A program made the position numbers and the translations under genes. Below, piece by piece: positions 1 through 6,559 of a DNA stretch of 9,043 nt. The notes beneath the pieces were generated by a model, which did not search any database, was not told the origin of the DNA, and saw only the letters and a program-made list of their open reading frames with translations. Position 1 is the stretch's first letter; each line of letters starts with the position of its first letter. Source of the stretch: Verrucomicrobiota bacterium (GTDB lineage Bacteria; Verrucomicrobiota; Verrucomicrobiia; Opitutales; UBA2995); NCBI GenBank assembly GCA_027297085.1, contig JAPUIL010000771.1, forward strand, positions 1-9,043, in the 5' to 3' direction.

Positions 1-71
1 CGGGCGTTTTTATGGATTGGAAGGAACAGGCGGCGGAGTTGTAGCGACTACTACCGGAGTGTGAGGTTGCG

Positions 72-3000
72 GTGCGGTGGGGGGTGCTTGAGCAAGTTGA
101 GCGCGTGTTGCCGCCACGGAATCCGACAGCGGTAGAGAGAAAGCTGGCTGCCATGTTGGGGGAGGTGGAAGCCTCACGAAAACGGTGTGCCAAAGCCCAG
201 GATGGGTTGCCGAATATTTCTTTTCCCGAAGCACTTCCAATTTCGAAACATCGGGAGAGTATCCGAAAACTGATAGAAGAGAACCAGGTGGTGGTGATCG
301 CCGGAGAAACGGGCTCGGGAAAAACCACACAGTTGCCGAAGATGTGTCTGGATGCGGGTAGGGGAGTTAGGGGCAAAATTGCTTGTACCCAGCCACGCCG
401 GATTGCGGCCTTGTCGGTATCGCAACGAGTAGCGGAGGAGTTGAAAGTTCCCTGGGGTAAGGAAGTAGGCGCGAAGATACGCTTTACGGACAAGACTTCG
501 GACGATACGCGGATAAAGTTTCTGACAGACGGCATGCTGTTATCGGAAATCCATGGCGATCGATTAATGTTGGAATACGATACCGTGATCATCGATGAGG
601 CACATGAGCGGAGTCTGAATATTGATTTTCTGTTAGGTTATTTGAATGTGCTCCGGACCCAACGACCCGATCTGAAGATTATTATTACTTCAGCCACGAT
701 TGATACACAGGCCTTTTCCAAAGCCTTTGGGGATGCTCCGATCATTGAAGTCTCCGGGAGAATGTATCCGGTGGAGGTTGAATATCAGCCCTTGGATGTA
801 CTGCTGGAAAAAGGTGGGGATGTAAACTACATCGATGGTGCAGTGGCGGCTGTCGAGCAGCTGGTAAAAGTTTATCCTCGCGGCGATATCCTGGTATTCT
901 TTCCGGCAGAAAAAGATATACGTGAAGCGAGAGATGCATTGGTGGGGCGTCGATGGAAACGAGTAGAAATATTTACGTTATTCGGCAGGTTGTCAGCTGG
1001 TGATCAGCAGAAAGTTTTTAGTAAGTCGGCCGGGCGTAAGGTAATCCTATCGACTAATATTGCGGAGACCTCCCTGACCATACCCGGTATTCGCTTTGTA
1101 GTGGATACTGGATACGCACGCTTGAGCCGCTACAGTCCAGGAACACGAACTCAACGATTGCCGATTGAACCTGTTTCGCAAAGTAGCGCCAATCAAAGGA
1201 TGGGCCGCTGTGGTCGTGTGGAGAATGGCACCTGCATCCGGCTCTATTCGGAAGCTGATTTTCTGAAACGGCCCGAGTATACGCAGGCTGAAATTCTCAG
1301 ATCGAATCTGGCCGCAGTAATTTTGCGGATGCGAGTGTTTGAGCTGGGCGATATCGAGACGTTTCCGTTTATTGATCCTCCAAGTCCGCGTGCTATAAGC
1401 GCAGGCTATCAGCTGCTCGTAGAGTTGGGTGCGCTGCGGCGCGGCGCGGGGCGCGGCACGAGGGACGAGGGACGAGAGGCGAGGGGCGAGGGGGAGGAGA
1501 GCAGTTCCGAATATTCATTGACTCCCTTGGGAAAGCAGTTGGCGCATTTGCCGGTGGATCCGACGGTAGGGAGGATGATTCTGGAGGCGAAGGAAGAGCA
1601 TGCCTTGGAAGAAGTGCTGATTATTGCAGCTGGTTTAAGTATCCAGGATCCGCGGGAGCGGCCGGAAGAGAAACGGGAGGAGGCCGATGCGATGCACAAA
1701 AAGTTTCGGAATGATAGCTCGGACTTTATTACCCTCTACAACATTTGGGCCGCCTACCATGACGAAACGGAAAAATTGACCCAGAATCAGTTACGGAAGT
1801 TTTGTAAAAGCCACTACTTGTCCTATCTGCGGATGCGCGAGTGGCGGGATATTCATCAACAGCTGGTCCTGGTGATGAAGGATCTGGGTGAGTATAAGAG
1901 TAGTCGAAAGGGGCGTGGGGCGAGAGGCGAGGGACGAGAGGGAAAGAAAGGCTGGAAGAATGTGGATTATGAAGCGATTCACCGGTCGATTGTGGCGGGC
2001 TTGTTGAGCAACGTTTGCTTGAAGGACATGGGAAATCATTATCGAGCTGCGCGAAACCGGAAGGCCATGATTTTTCCGGGCTCCGGATTGTTCGATAAAA
2101 AGGCAAGTCGGGAGCTGCGTAAGAAGAATGCCGGCGGCCAGGCAAAGAATTTGATCGAAGGTAAAACGCCTGAATGGATCGTAGCTTCGGAAATCGTGGA
2201 AACGGGCCAGGTTTATGCCCGGACGGTGGCGGGTATCGATCCCGCCTGGTTGGCAAAATTGGGTGCTCATTTAATTCGCCACAGGCATACGGATCCCAGA
2301 TGGGATGAAAAAGGCGAGCGGGTTGTTGTTAAACAGCGCTCAATCCTTCTGGGACTTGAGGTGGAGACCAAGCGTGTCGGTTATGTGAAGGTAAATCCGG
2401 AAGAGGCTACAGATATTTTTATTCGGGAAGGACTCCTCGGTGACGCCATCCGAACACAGCTTAAGTTTCACGAGCACAACCAGAAGGTCCTTGAAGACGT
2501 TGAGCAGATGCAGGCGCGGGTGCGGAAGTCCGAAATCTTTGGATTGGAGGAAGCACTGTATCAGTTTTACAGCCAACGTATTCAAAAGGTGGGATCTGTT
2601 CAGGATTTGCAAGCTTGGCTGAAAACGCATTCAGAAGAGGAATTATTTATCAATGAAGAGGAGTTGATTGGTGAGGGTGTCATGGACGTGGATGCGGAAC
2701 AATTTCCTCGAATTGTAGAGACACCGGACGGAGAACGTTCTCTCAACTATACCTATCGACCAGGCGAAGAAAACGACGGAGCTACTTTGCAGGTGCCCTT
2801 GCATGCCTTTGGGTCTTTTAAACCGGGTGCCCTTGATTGGGTGGTTCCCGGATATTTGGAGGAGAAAGTGGATGCCTTATTGCGCGCGCTACCGAAAGAT
2901 GTACGTCGGCAGCTGTTTCCAATTGCGGATAAGGCTAAGGAGATAATGGAAATTCTGGAGCCCGGAGATTTTTCACTGGGCGAGGCGTTGAGCACCATAG

Positions 3001-4160
3001 TTAAAGAAAGATATGGTGTGGGGATTCCTTCGGTAGTGTGGGACTACAACGCTATTCCCGATCATTTGAGAGTGCGATTGGAGGTTGTTAATGATAAGAA
3101 GCAACCCATTGCCAGTGCACGTTCGGTTGAAGAAATAGAATCTTTGGTGAGGGACCGCATCCGGGAGGCAGAGACAAAGCATCGCATGGAAAAGAAAGAT
3201 GACGATGCTTGGTCAGTAGCTCAGGAGAAGTGGGGAAAGCTTGGACTGACGGAATGGGATTTCGACGATCTTCCCTCGCGAGTGGAAGTGAGTCATTTTG
3301 GTGGTGTACCCGTTTATGGATACCCGGGGCTAGCTAAAGTCGATGACGGCTGCGATGTGGTTATTTTCAAATCTCGTGGGGAGGCCGACAGGGAGACACG
3401 GAAGGCCATACCTGCATTGTTAGCTAAGGTACTTCGTTACGAATTAGCCTGGTTGCAGAAAGATTTGCGCGCTGTGAAAAAAGTAGGCCCGTTGTGCGTG
3501 ACCTTAATACACATCGAGGATTTACAGAAACATGCATATGTGCACCTCTGCAGATATTTGTATAGATCGGATGATGTATTACCTCTTAAGCAAAAGCGCT
3601 TTGAGTTACTGATGAATCGCATTCGGCAAGAAATTAAAGGATTGGTGCCAGCTTTTATTGATTTGCTCGAAGTTATCTTTAAAGAGCGACAGAAAATGAG
3701 TGTATTGAAACGTGGATATCCCGGTATGGCGGATGAGCTGGCACATTTGATTCCCAAAGATTTTTTGGTAACTACACCTTATAGCCAACTAAGTGAGTAT
3801 CCGCGTTACACCAAAGCCATGCAATTAAGGAGGGAGCGGTATTTGAATGATCCGCAGAAGGATCTCAAACGGGCAGAACCACTGAAAGGTTTTCAAAAAC
3901 AGTATTTGAAATGGATTGGCAGAAAAGATTTGCCCGGAGCTTGTAAGCAGCTGCTGCAACAACTCAGGTGGCTCTTGGAAGAGTTGAAAGTGAGTGTATT
4001 TGCGCAGGAGTTGGGGACGCCCGTATCCATATCGCCGAGAAAGGTGGAAGATCAAATTGAGAAGATTCAGCGGTTGGAGAATCCGGACAAGTTTACGGAG
4101 AAAGCGAAAGCGAAGCCGGTGATTGATCTTAAAGGCTTTAAAATTGGGCAGGAGTTTTGA
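72..4160 (+). CDS. hrpA: HrpA-type ATP-dependent DEAH-box RNA helicase
   Basis: This is a DEAH-box (superfamily 2) RNA helicase, 1362 aa; E. coli HrpA is about 1300 aa. The family unwinds or remodels RNA using ATP and acts in mRNA processing and rescue of stalled ribosomes in the cytoplasm. Visible motifs: Walker A GETGSGKTT (residues 78-86), TQPRR (106-110), DEAH (175-178), SAT (207-209), the NIAETSLTIPG block (329-339), and motif VI QRMGRCGR (375-382). The winged-helix/HA2 region follows (about 430-600), then an OB-fold region with FPGSGLFDKK (about 670), then a long C-terminal part matching the HrpA-specific DUF3418 (about 740-1350, ending near SVFAQELGTPVSIS). Two Arg/Gly/Glu-rich inserts (about 456-480 and 612-627) come from heptanucleotide repeats and are absent from the E. 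coli protein as I recall it. The GTG at 72 lies 27 bases after an in-frame stop (42-44), with GAGG at 63-66. ATG 153 is the main alternative start and would still keep all helicase motifs. The family call is very secure; the start is not. Confidence 0.96.
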   Translation: MRWGVLEQVERVLPPRNPTAVERKLAAMLGEVEASRKRCAKAQDGLPNISFPEALPISKHRESIRKLIEENQVVVIAGETGSGKTTQLPKMCLDAGRGVRGKIACTQPRRIAALSVSQRVAEELKVPWGKEVGAKIRFTDKTSDDTRIKFLTDGMLLSEIHGDRLMLEYDTVIIDEAHERSLNIDFLLGYLNVLRTQRPDLKIIITSATIDTQAFSKAFGDAPIIEVSGRMYPVEVEYQPLDVLLEKGGDVNYIDGAVAAVEQLVKVYPRGDILVFFPAEKDIREARDALVGRRWKRVEIFTLFGRLSAGDQQKVFSKSAGRKVILSTNIAETSLTIPGIRFVVDTGYARLSRYSPGTRTQRLPIEPVSQSSANQRMGRCGRVENGTCIRLYSEADFLKRPEYTQAEILRSNLAAVILRMRVFELGDIETFPFIDPPSPRAISAGYQLLVELGALRRGAGRGTRDEGREARGEGEESSSEYSLTPLGKQLAHLPVDPTVGRMILEAKEEHALEEVLIIAAGLSIQDPRERPEEKREEADAMHKKFRNDSSDFITLYNIWAAYHDETEKLTQNQLRKFCKSHYLSYLRMREWRDIHQQLVLVMKDLGEYKSSRKGRGARGEGREGKKGWKNVDYEAIHRSIVAGLLSNVCLKDMGNHYRAARNRKAMIFPGSGLFDKKASRELRKKNAGGQAKNLIEGKTPEWIVASEIVETGQVYARTVAGIDPAWLAKLGAHLIRHRHTDPRWDEKGERVVVKQRSILLGLEVETKRVGYVKVNPEEATDIFIREGLLGDAIRTQLKFHEHNQKVLEDVEQMQARVRKSEIFGLEEALYQFYSQRIQKVGSVQDLQAWLKTHSEEELFINEEELIGEGVMDVDAEQFPRIVETPDGERSLNYTYRPGEENDGATLQVPLHAFGSFKPGALDWVVPGYLEEKVDALLRALPKDVRRQLFPIADKAKEIMEILEPGDFSLGEALSTIVKERYGVGIPSVVWDYNAIPDHLRVRLEVVNDKKQPIASARSVEEIESLVRDRIREAETKHRMEKKDDDAWSVAQEKWGKLGLTEWDFDDLPSRVEVSHFGGVPVYGYPGLAKVDDGCDVVIFKSRGEADRETRKAIPALLAKVLRYELAWLQKDLRAVKKVGPLCVTLIHIEDLQKHAYVHLCRYLYRSDDVLPLKQKRFELLMNRIRQEIKGLVPAFIDLLEVIFKERQKMSVLKRGYPGMADELAHLIPKDFLVTTPYSQLSEYPRYTKAMQLRRERYLNDPQKDLKRAEPLKGFQKQYLKWIGRKDLPGACKQLLQQLRWLLEELKVSVFAQELGTPVSISPRKVEDQIEKIQRLENPDKFTEKAKAKPVIDLKGFKIGQEF
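1438..1500 (+). repeat. Heptanucleotide (CGAGGGN) tandem array inside hrpA, copy 1
   Basis: Five consecutive 7-nt units are clear: CGAGGGA (1459), CGAGGGA (1466), CGAGAGG (1473), CGAGGGG (1480) and CGAGGGG (1487). Degenerate units flank them (CGCGGGG at 1445, CGCGGCA at 1452, GAGGAGA at 1494). The whole G-rich block of about 63 nt would be nine units, or 21 codons, which preserves the frame. It encodes the Arg/Gly/Glu-rich stretch RGTRDEGREARGEGEE between the conserved ELGA and YSLTPLG segments of the helicase. The outer limits are approximate because the edges are degenerate. Confidence 0.85.
1905..1948 (+). repeat. Heptanucleotide (CGAGGGN) tandem array inside hrpA, copy 2
   Basis: Four consecutive units are readable: CGTGGGG (1914), CGAGAGG (1921), CGAGGGA (1928) and CGAGAGG (1935). 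They are flanked by A/G-rich sequence that may be decayed units (CGAAAGG at 1905, GAAAGAA at 1942). The block encodes KGRGARGEGREGKKG, between the conserved segments VMKDLG and YEAIHRSIVAGLL of the helicase. Its peptide G-R-G-A-R-G-E-G closely parallels that of copy 1, as expected when the same 7-nt unit is translated. Confidence 0.8.
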
Positions 4161-4186
4161 TGAGCTACTGATTCACCCGGATCAAA

Positions 4187-4239
4187 CACGGATGGATAAT
4201 ATGAAACGCAAACCTATCTCGTATCAGTGGAAATCCGTG
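4187..4239. repeat. Inverted repeat CACGGAT / ATCCGTG in the hrpA-dusB gap
   Basis: The 137-bp gap between hrpA and dusB contains CACGGAT (4187-4193) and its exact reverse complement ATCCGTG (4233-4239), 39 nt apart. No T-run follows, so this is not a typical intrinsic terminator. The composition, with a second related piece (CCCGGAT at 4177-4183), looks like a dispersed intergenic repeat, but copy number cannot be judged from one window. Confidence 0.4.
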
Positions 4240-4297
4240 GCTTCAAGAAAATCTGATGTACATTACATTGCCATTAGGTTTGTTTGACAGAACATAA

Positions 4298-5332
4298 ATG
4301 GATTCCATGTTACCAGCCATGCTTCCGTGGTTTGAGGATGGGAAATTCCCGTTGTATTTGGCGCCGATGGCTGGGTTTACAGACATTGGCTTTCGTAAGC
4401 TGTGCAAAGAGAAAGGGGCAGATGTGGTAGTGTCGGAGTTTGTCTTGGCCGATGCCATTTTAAGGGGCGATCATAAGGTATGGAACTCGATTGAGTTTAC
4501 GGAGGATCAGAGGCCTATGGGGGTGCAGATCTTTGGCTCAGAATCGGATGTTATGGCTGCTGCGGCCCGAACAATTGTCGATCGCCTAAATCCCGATTTT
4601 ATTGATTTAAACTTCGGGTGTCCGGCTAAGAAGGTCACTTGCAAAAATGCTGGCTCTTCACTGCTGCGGGATTTACCCTTACTCGGAAGTATCTGCGAGT
4701 CTGTGGTGCAAGTGCTGCCAGATTGTCCAGTAACCGCGAAGATTCGCATTGGCTGGGACAGTGAATCCTTGGTAGCTCCTGAAGCTGGAAAATTATTGGA
4801 ATCGGTAGGTATTCAGGCGCTAGCCATCCATGGCCGGACCAAGGCACAGGGTTATAAAGGTGATGCTAATTGGGATATAATTCACGAAACTGCTCAGGAG
4901 ATCTCTATTCCAGTGATTGGAAACGGAAGTATAGCATCTGGTTATAATGTGGGTGAGTTGCGTGAGCGCTACGGCGTTAGTGGTCTCATGATGGGGCGCT
5001 CGGCGATCGGGAACCCCTGGTTATTTGAAAATATTAAATCGCTCTTGGCCACGGGCGAACCGGCTATTCCACCGACCGTAGAGGAACGCTGGGATGCAGT
5101 GTTACGCTATGCCGATATTATGAGAGGGCATTATACCCATTTGCGGACCGATAGGTTGCTGGGAATCATGAAAGGGCGATTGGTGTCATTTGTGGCAGGA
5201 TTTCCAGGCGCCCGGCAGTTGCGAAACAGAATAAGCAGGCTAACGAGTTTTGAGGAGATCGAAGTTTTAAGGGATGAAAGTTTGGAGGCTTTGAAACGGG
5301 TCGAGGGGCGTGTTGCGAGGGTCGAGGGGTAG
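4298..5332 (+). CDS. dusB: tRNA-dihydrouridine synthase, DusB type
   Basis: This flavoenzyme reduces specific uridines in the tRNA D-loop to dihydrouridine, using FMN and NADPH. The 344-aa protein has the TIM-barrel Dus domain: FMN-binding APMAG (22-26), the catalytic-Cys motif NFGCPAKKV (Cys108), KIRIGW (148-153), HGRT (178-181), GNGSI (208-212) and the phosphate-binding MGRSAIGNPW (232-241). A C-terminal helical region follows (to about 325, with GFPGARQLRNRI). NxGCPAKKV followed by a K-x-AGSSLL stretch is closest to the DusB/NifR3 branch, so the subfamily call is likely but not proven. ATG 4298 was chosen; ATG 4307 and 4319 are in frame and also precede the conserved domain, and none has a clear ribosome-binding site. 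The last residues, RVEGRVARVEG, are encoded by heptanucleotide repeat units and probably form an acquired tail. The gene is co-directional with hrpA but 137 bp away, so co-transcription is uncertain. Confidence 0.94.
   Translation: MDSMLPAMLPWFEDGKFPLYLAPMAGFTDIGFRKLCKEKGADVVVSEFVLADAILRGDHKVWNSIEFTEDQRPMGVQIFGSESDVMAAAARTIVDRLNPDFIDLNFGCPAKKVTCKNAGSSLLRDLPLLGSICESVVQVLPDCPVTAKIRIGWDSESLVAPEAGKLLESVGIQALAIHGRTKAQGYKGDANWDIIHETAQEISIPVIGNGSIASGYNVGELRERYGVSGLMMGRSAIGNPWLFENIKSLLATGEPAIPPTVEERWDAVLRYADIMRGHYTHLRTDRLLGIMKGRLVSFVAGFPGARQLRNRISRLTSFEEIEVLRDESLEALKRVEGRVARVEG
5302..5329 (+). repeat. Heptanucleotide repeat forming the 3' end of dusB
   Basis: Four 7-nt units abut the dusB stop codon: CGAGGGG (5302), CGTGTTG (5309), CGAGGGT (5316) and CGAGGGG (5323), with TAG at 5330. 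They encode the final E-G-R-V-A-R-V-E-G residues. The unit matches the two arrays in hrpA, with G-to-T changes replacing Gly codons by Val. Confidence 0.72.
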
Positions 5333-5430
5333 TGATTCTTAAGCCGCCAGCCTGGAAGCTGAAGCGGGGAGCGTTGTTATAAATAGACAACGGCGCGAAA
5401 CGGCGATCGCACCTTACCTGGAAAAATAAT
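5333..5430. repeat. Palindrome-rich intergenic repeat candidate after dusB
   Basis: This non-coding stretch directly follows the dusB stop. It holds a 6-bp perfect stem, CGTTGT (5372-5377) with ACAACG (5387-5392), around a 9-nt AT-rich loop. A short CAGC/GCTG pairing lies upstream (5348-5361) and a GC-rich segment with GCGATCGC downstream (5403-5410). It has no T-run and lies before the real terminator, so it looks like a dispersed palindromic element rather than a terminator. Copy number in the genome is unknown. Confidence 0.4.
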
Positions 5431-5447
5431 TGGAAGATAAGAAATGA

Positions 5448-5478
5448 AAAACCCGGCTGGAGAAGGTAACCGGGTTTT
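5448..5478. terminator. Bidirectional intrinsic terminator between dusB and mscS
   Basis: A perfect 9-bp inverted repeat, AAAACCCGG (5448-5456) with CCGGGTTTT (5470-5478), encloses a 13-nt loop. The A-run on the left and T-run on the right let it work on both strands. It sits between the convergent dusB (+) and mscS (-) genes and should end transcription of both. Confidence 0.85.
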
Positions 5479-5504
5479 AGTTAGAAATTAAAATATTTTG
5501 ATTC

Positions 5505-5915
5505 TCAGGAAGCAGCCAGATTGCCGTTTCCTGCATCTGCGGGGAATAAGTGCACGTCGCGCTGAGGATAGGGAATGGAAATTCCTTCCTCATCAAAGCG
5601 GAGTTTGACTTGCTCCTGGATGCCAAAATATGCGTTCCAGTAATCAGCGGTTTTCACCCAGGGACGTACCGTAAAGTTTACCCTGCTGTCTCCCAATTCA
5701 ATAAGTCCGATCGTGTAAGCTGGATCTTTCAAAACACGTTCATCGCTGTCGAGGATACCTTCAAGGACGCTACGTACTTTCTTAATATCGTCATCGTATC
5801 CACATCCAATTAAGAGGTCCACGCGACGAGTGGCTTTTGCTGTGTAGTTAGTGATAGCGCCTCCCATGATTTGGCCATTTGGAATAATAACCACTTTGTT
5901 GTCCTTTGTTTTCAT
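5505..5915 (-). CDS. mscS: MscS-type mechanosensitive channel, C-terminal fragment (frameshifted)
   Basis: This 136-aa frame encodes the cytoplasmic part of a small-conductance mechanosensitive channel. It covers the end of the beta domain (NKVVIIPNGQIMGGAITNYT) and the alpha/beta domain, ending with IPYPQRDVHLF as in the family. The same frame reads upstream of its first ATG as L-T-T-N-M-K-T. That is what should follow E-I-T-F, the last residues of the N-terminal fragment, so the two pieces are one gene (5505-6346) broken by a single missing base. No ribosome-binding site precedes the ATG at 5915, so independent translation is unlikely. Joined, the protein would be about 280 aa, close to the E. 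coli MscS length of 286. Confidence 0.85.
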   Translation of the reverse strand: MKTKDNKVVIIPNGQIMGGAITNYTAKATRRVDLLIGCGYDDDIKKVRSVLEGILDSDERVLKDPAYTIGLIELGDSRVNFTVRPWVKTADYWNAYFGIQEQVKLRFDEEGISIPYPQRDVHLFPADAGNGNLAAS

Positions 5916-5923
5916 ATTGGTGG

Positions 5924-6346
5924 TTAAAATGTGATTTCCTCAATTACGCCGAATACACCACCTGCATCTACATCGTCACCCAGTTTAAACGGACGAAACA
6001 TGATAATAAGGACCCCGGAAGCAAAATTTGCAAGAGAGCCTTGTAACGCCAAACCAACCGCCAAGCCCGCAGCACCCAAGATGGCTATAAAGGACGTTGT
6101 CTTAATTCCAATATAATCGAGCATGACGAGAACCACACAAACCATCAAGATCATGTAAACACCGTTGCCAAGGAATGAGATGAGCGTTTCGTCCATTTTG
6201 GCCTTGGTCATAGCTTTTTTCACCAAGCCCGTCACTTTTCGATAAATCCATTTCCCAACAAGGAAAATAATAAGGGCAATGACGAATATTTTAAGATATT
6301 CCAGGCCGTTTGTTTGTTGCCAATTAATAGCGTCTTCTTTAGTCAT
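5924..6346 (-). CDS. mscS: MscS-type mechanosensitive channel, N-terminal fragment (frameshifted)
   Basis: This 140-aa frame encodes the membrane part of a small-conductance mechanosensitive channel, an inner-membrane heptamer that opens under osmotic downshock to release solutes. Hydrophobic segments lie at about residues 20-37, 58-80 and 84-115. The third is the Gly/Ala-rich pore helix, GAAGLAVGLALQGSLANFASGV, followed by FRPFKLGDDVDAGGVFG at the start of the beta domain, all typical of MscS. Translation then stops at TAA (5924-5926) in the middle of the beta domain. The rest of the domain is encoded one frame away in the neighbouring fragment. As it stands the product would lack the cytoplasmic cage and is probably non-functional, unless the missing base is a sequencing artefact or ribosomes shift frame. 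The ATG start at 6346 lacks a clear ribosome-binding site, like its neighbours. Confidence 0.87.
   Translation of the reverse strand: MTKEDAINWQQTNGLEYLKIFVIALIIFLVGKWIYRKVTGLVKKAMTKAKMDETLISFLGNGVYMILMVCVVLVMLDYIGIKTTSFIAILGAAGLAVGLALQGSLANFASGVLIIMFRPFKLGDDVDAGGVFGVIEEITF
5926..5929 (-). other. Frameshift site in mscS (run of four T on the coding strand)
   Basis: The coding strand reads ACA TTT TAA here. One extra T (ACA TTT TTA ACC ACC AAT ATG) restores a continuous MscS frame through F-L-T-T-N-M-K. The change is therefore equivalent to loss of one T from a five-T run. Slippage of -1 at TTT would require re-pairing on ATT, which is a poor match, so a programmed frameshift is not well supported. 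Confidence 0.8.
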
Positions 6347-6435
6347 AATTGATAGATTTGAGTTTACCTGACGAGTTTTTGAATGATTTTGGTTGTCCCG
6401 GCAATTGCCTGAACAGACTGATTTTACTTACTTAA

Positions 6436-6559
6436 TTTGCTATATTCCTGAGTGTAATGGCACACTTTTCAGGAAAATTTTAACTTGCTTGATTAGATAG
6501 GTGGTTTTTCTCTGCTTCATATAACTTGCTATAGTTTTTAACTCTCAACTGCTATCATC
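6436..6559 (+). promoter_or_regulatory. Probable promoter/regulatory region of the DUF481 gene
   Basis: The 213-bp divergent gap (6347-6559) should hold promoters for mscS (-) and the DUF481 gene (+). AT-rich -10-like hexamers are TATATT (6441-6446) and TATAGT (6530-6535), both preceded by TTGC, but no convincing -35 box is spaced to either. A dyad, CCTGAGTGT (6447-6455) and ACAC-TTT-TCAGG (6462-6473), and a 9-nt direct repeat TAACTTGCT (6481-6489 and 6522-6530) could be regulator sites. All of this is pattern only. No specific regulator can be named, and I could not pick an mscS promoter. Confidence 0.35.

Noticed and set aside
3..44. Short open frame at the left edge ending in TAG at 42-44 (would read ...MDWKEQAAEL)
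   Set aside because: It could be the last 14 codons of an upstream gene, but it is too short to recognise and has no other support.
1729..2270. Long antisense frames opposite hrpA (175 and 159 codons)
   Set aside because: They oppose well-conserved helicase domains, show no family features, and arise from the codon use of the real gene.
5403..5410. GCGATCGC octamer, like the cyanobacterial HIP1 motif
   Set aside because: I noticed only this copy in 9 kb; HIP1 genomes carry it far more often, so this is probably part of the local palindromic repeat.
5550..5813. Plus-strand 87-codon frame within the mscS locus
   Set aside because: The opposite strand encodes a conserved MscS C-terminal domain there; no support for an antisense protein.
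5924..5932. Programmed -1 ribosomal frameshifting joining the two MscS frames
   Set aside because: The local sequence A-TTT-TAA is not a good -1 slippery heptamer, MscS is not known to use recoding, and no strong downstream structure is evident.
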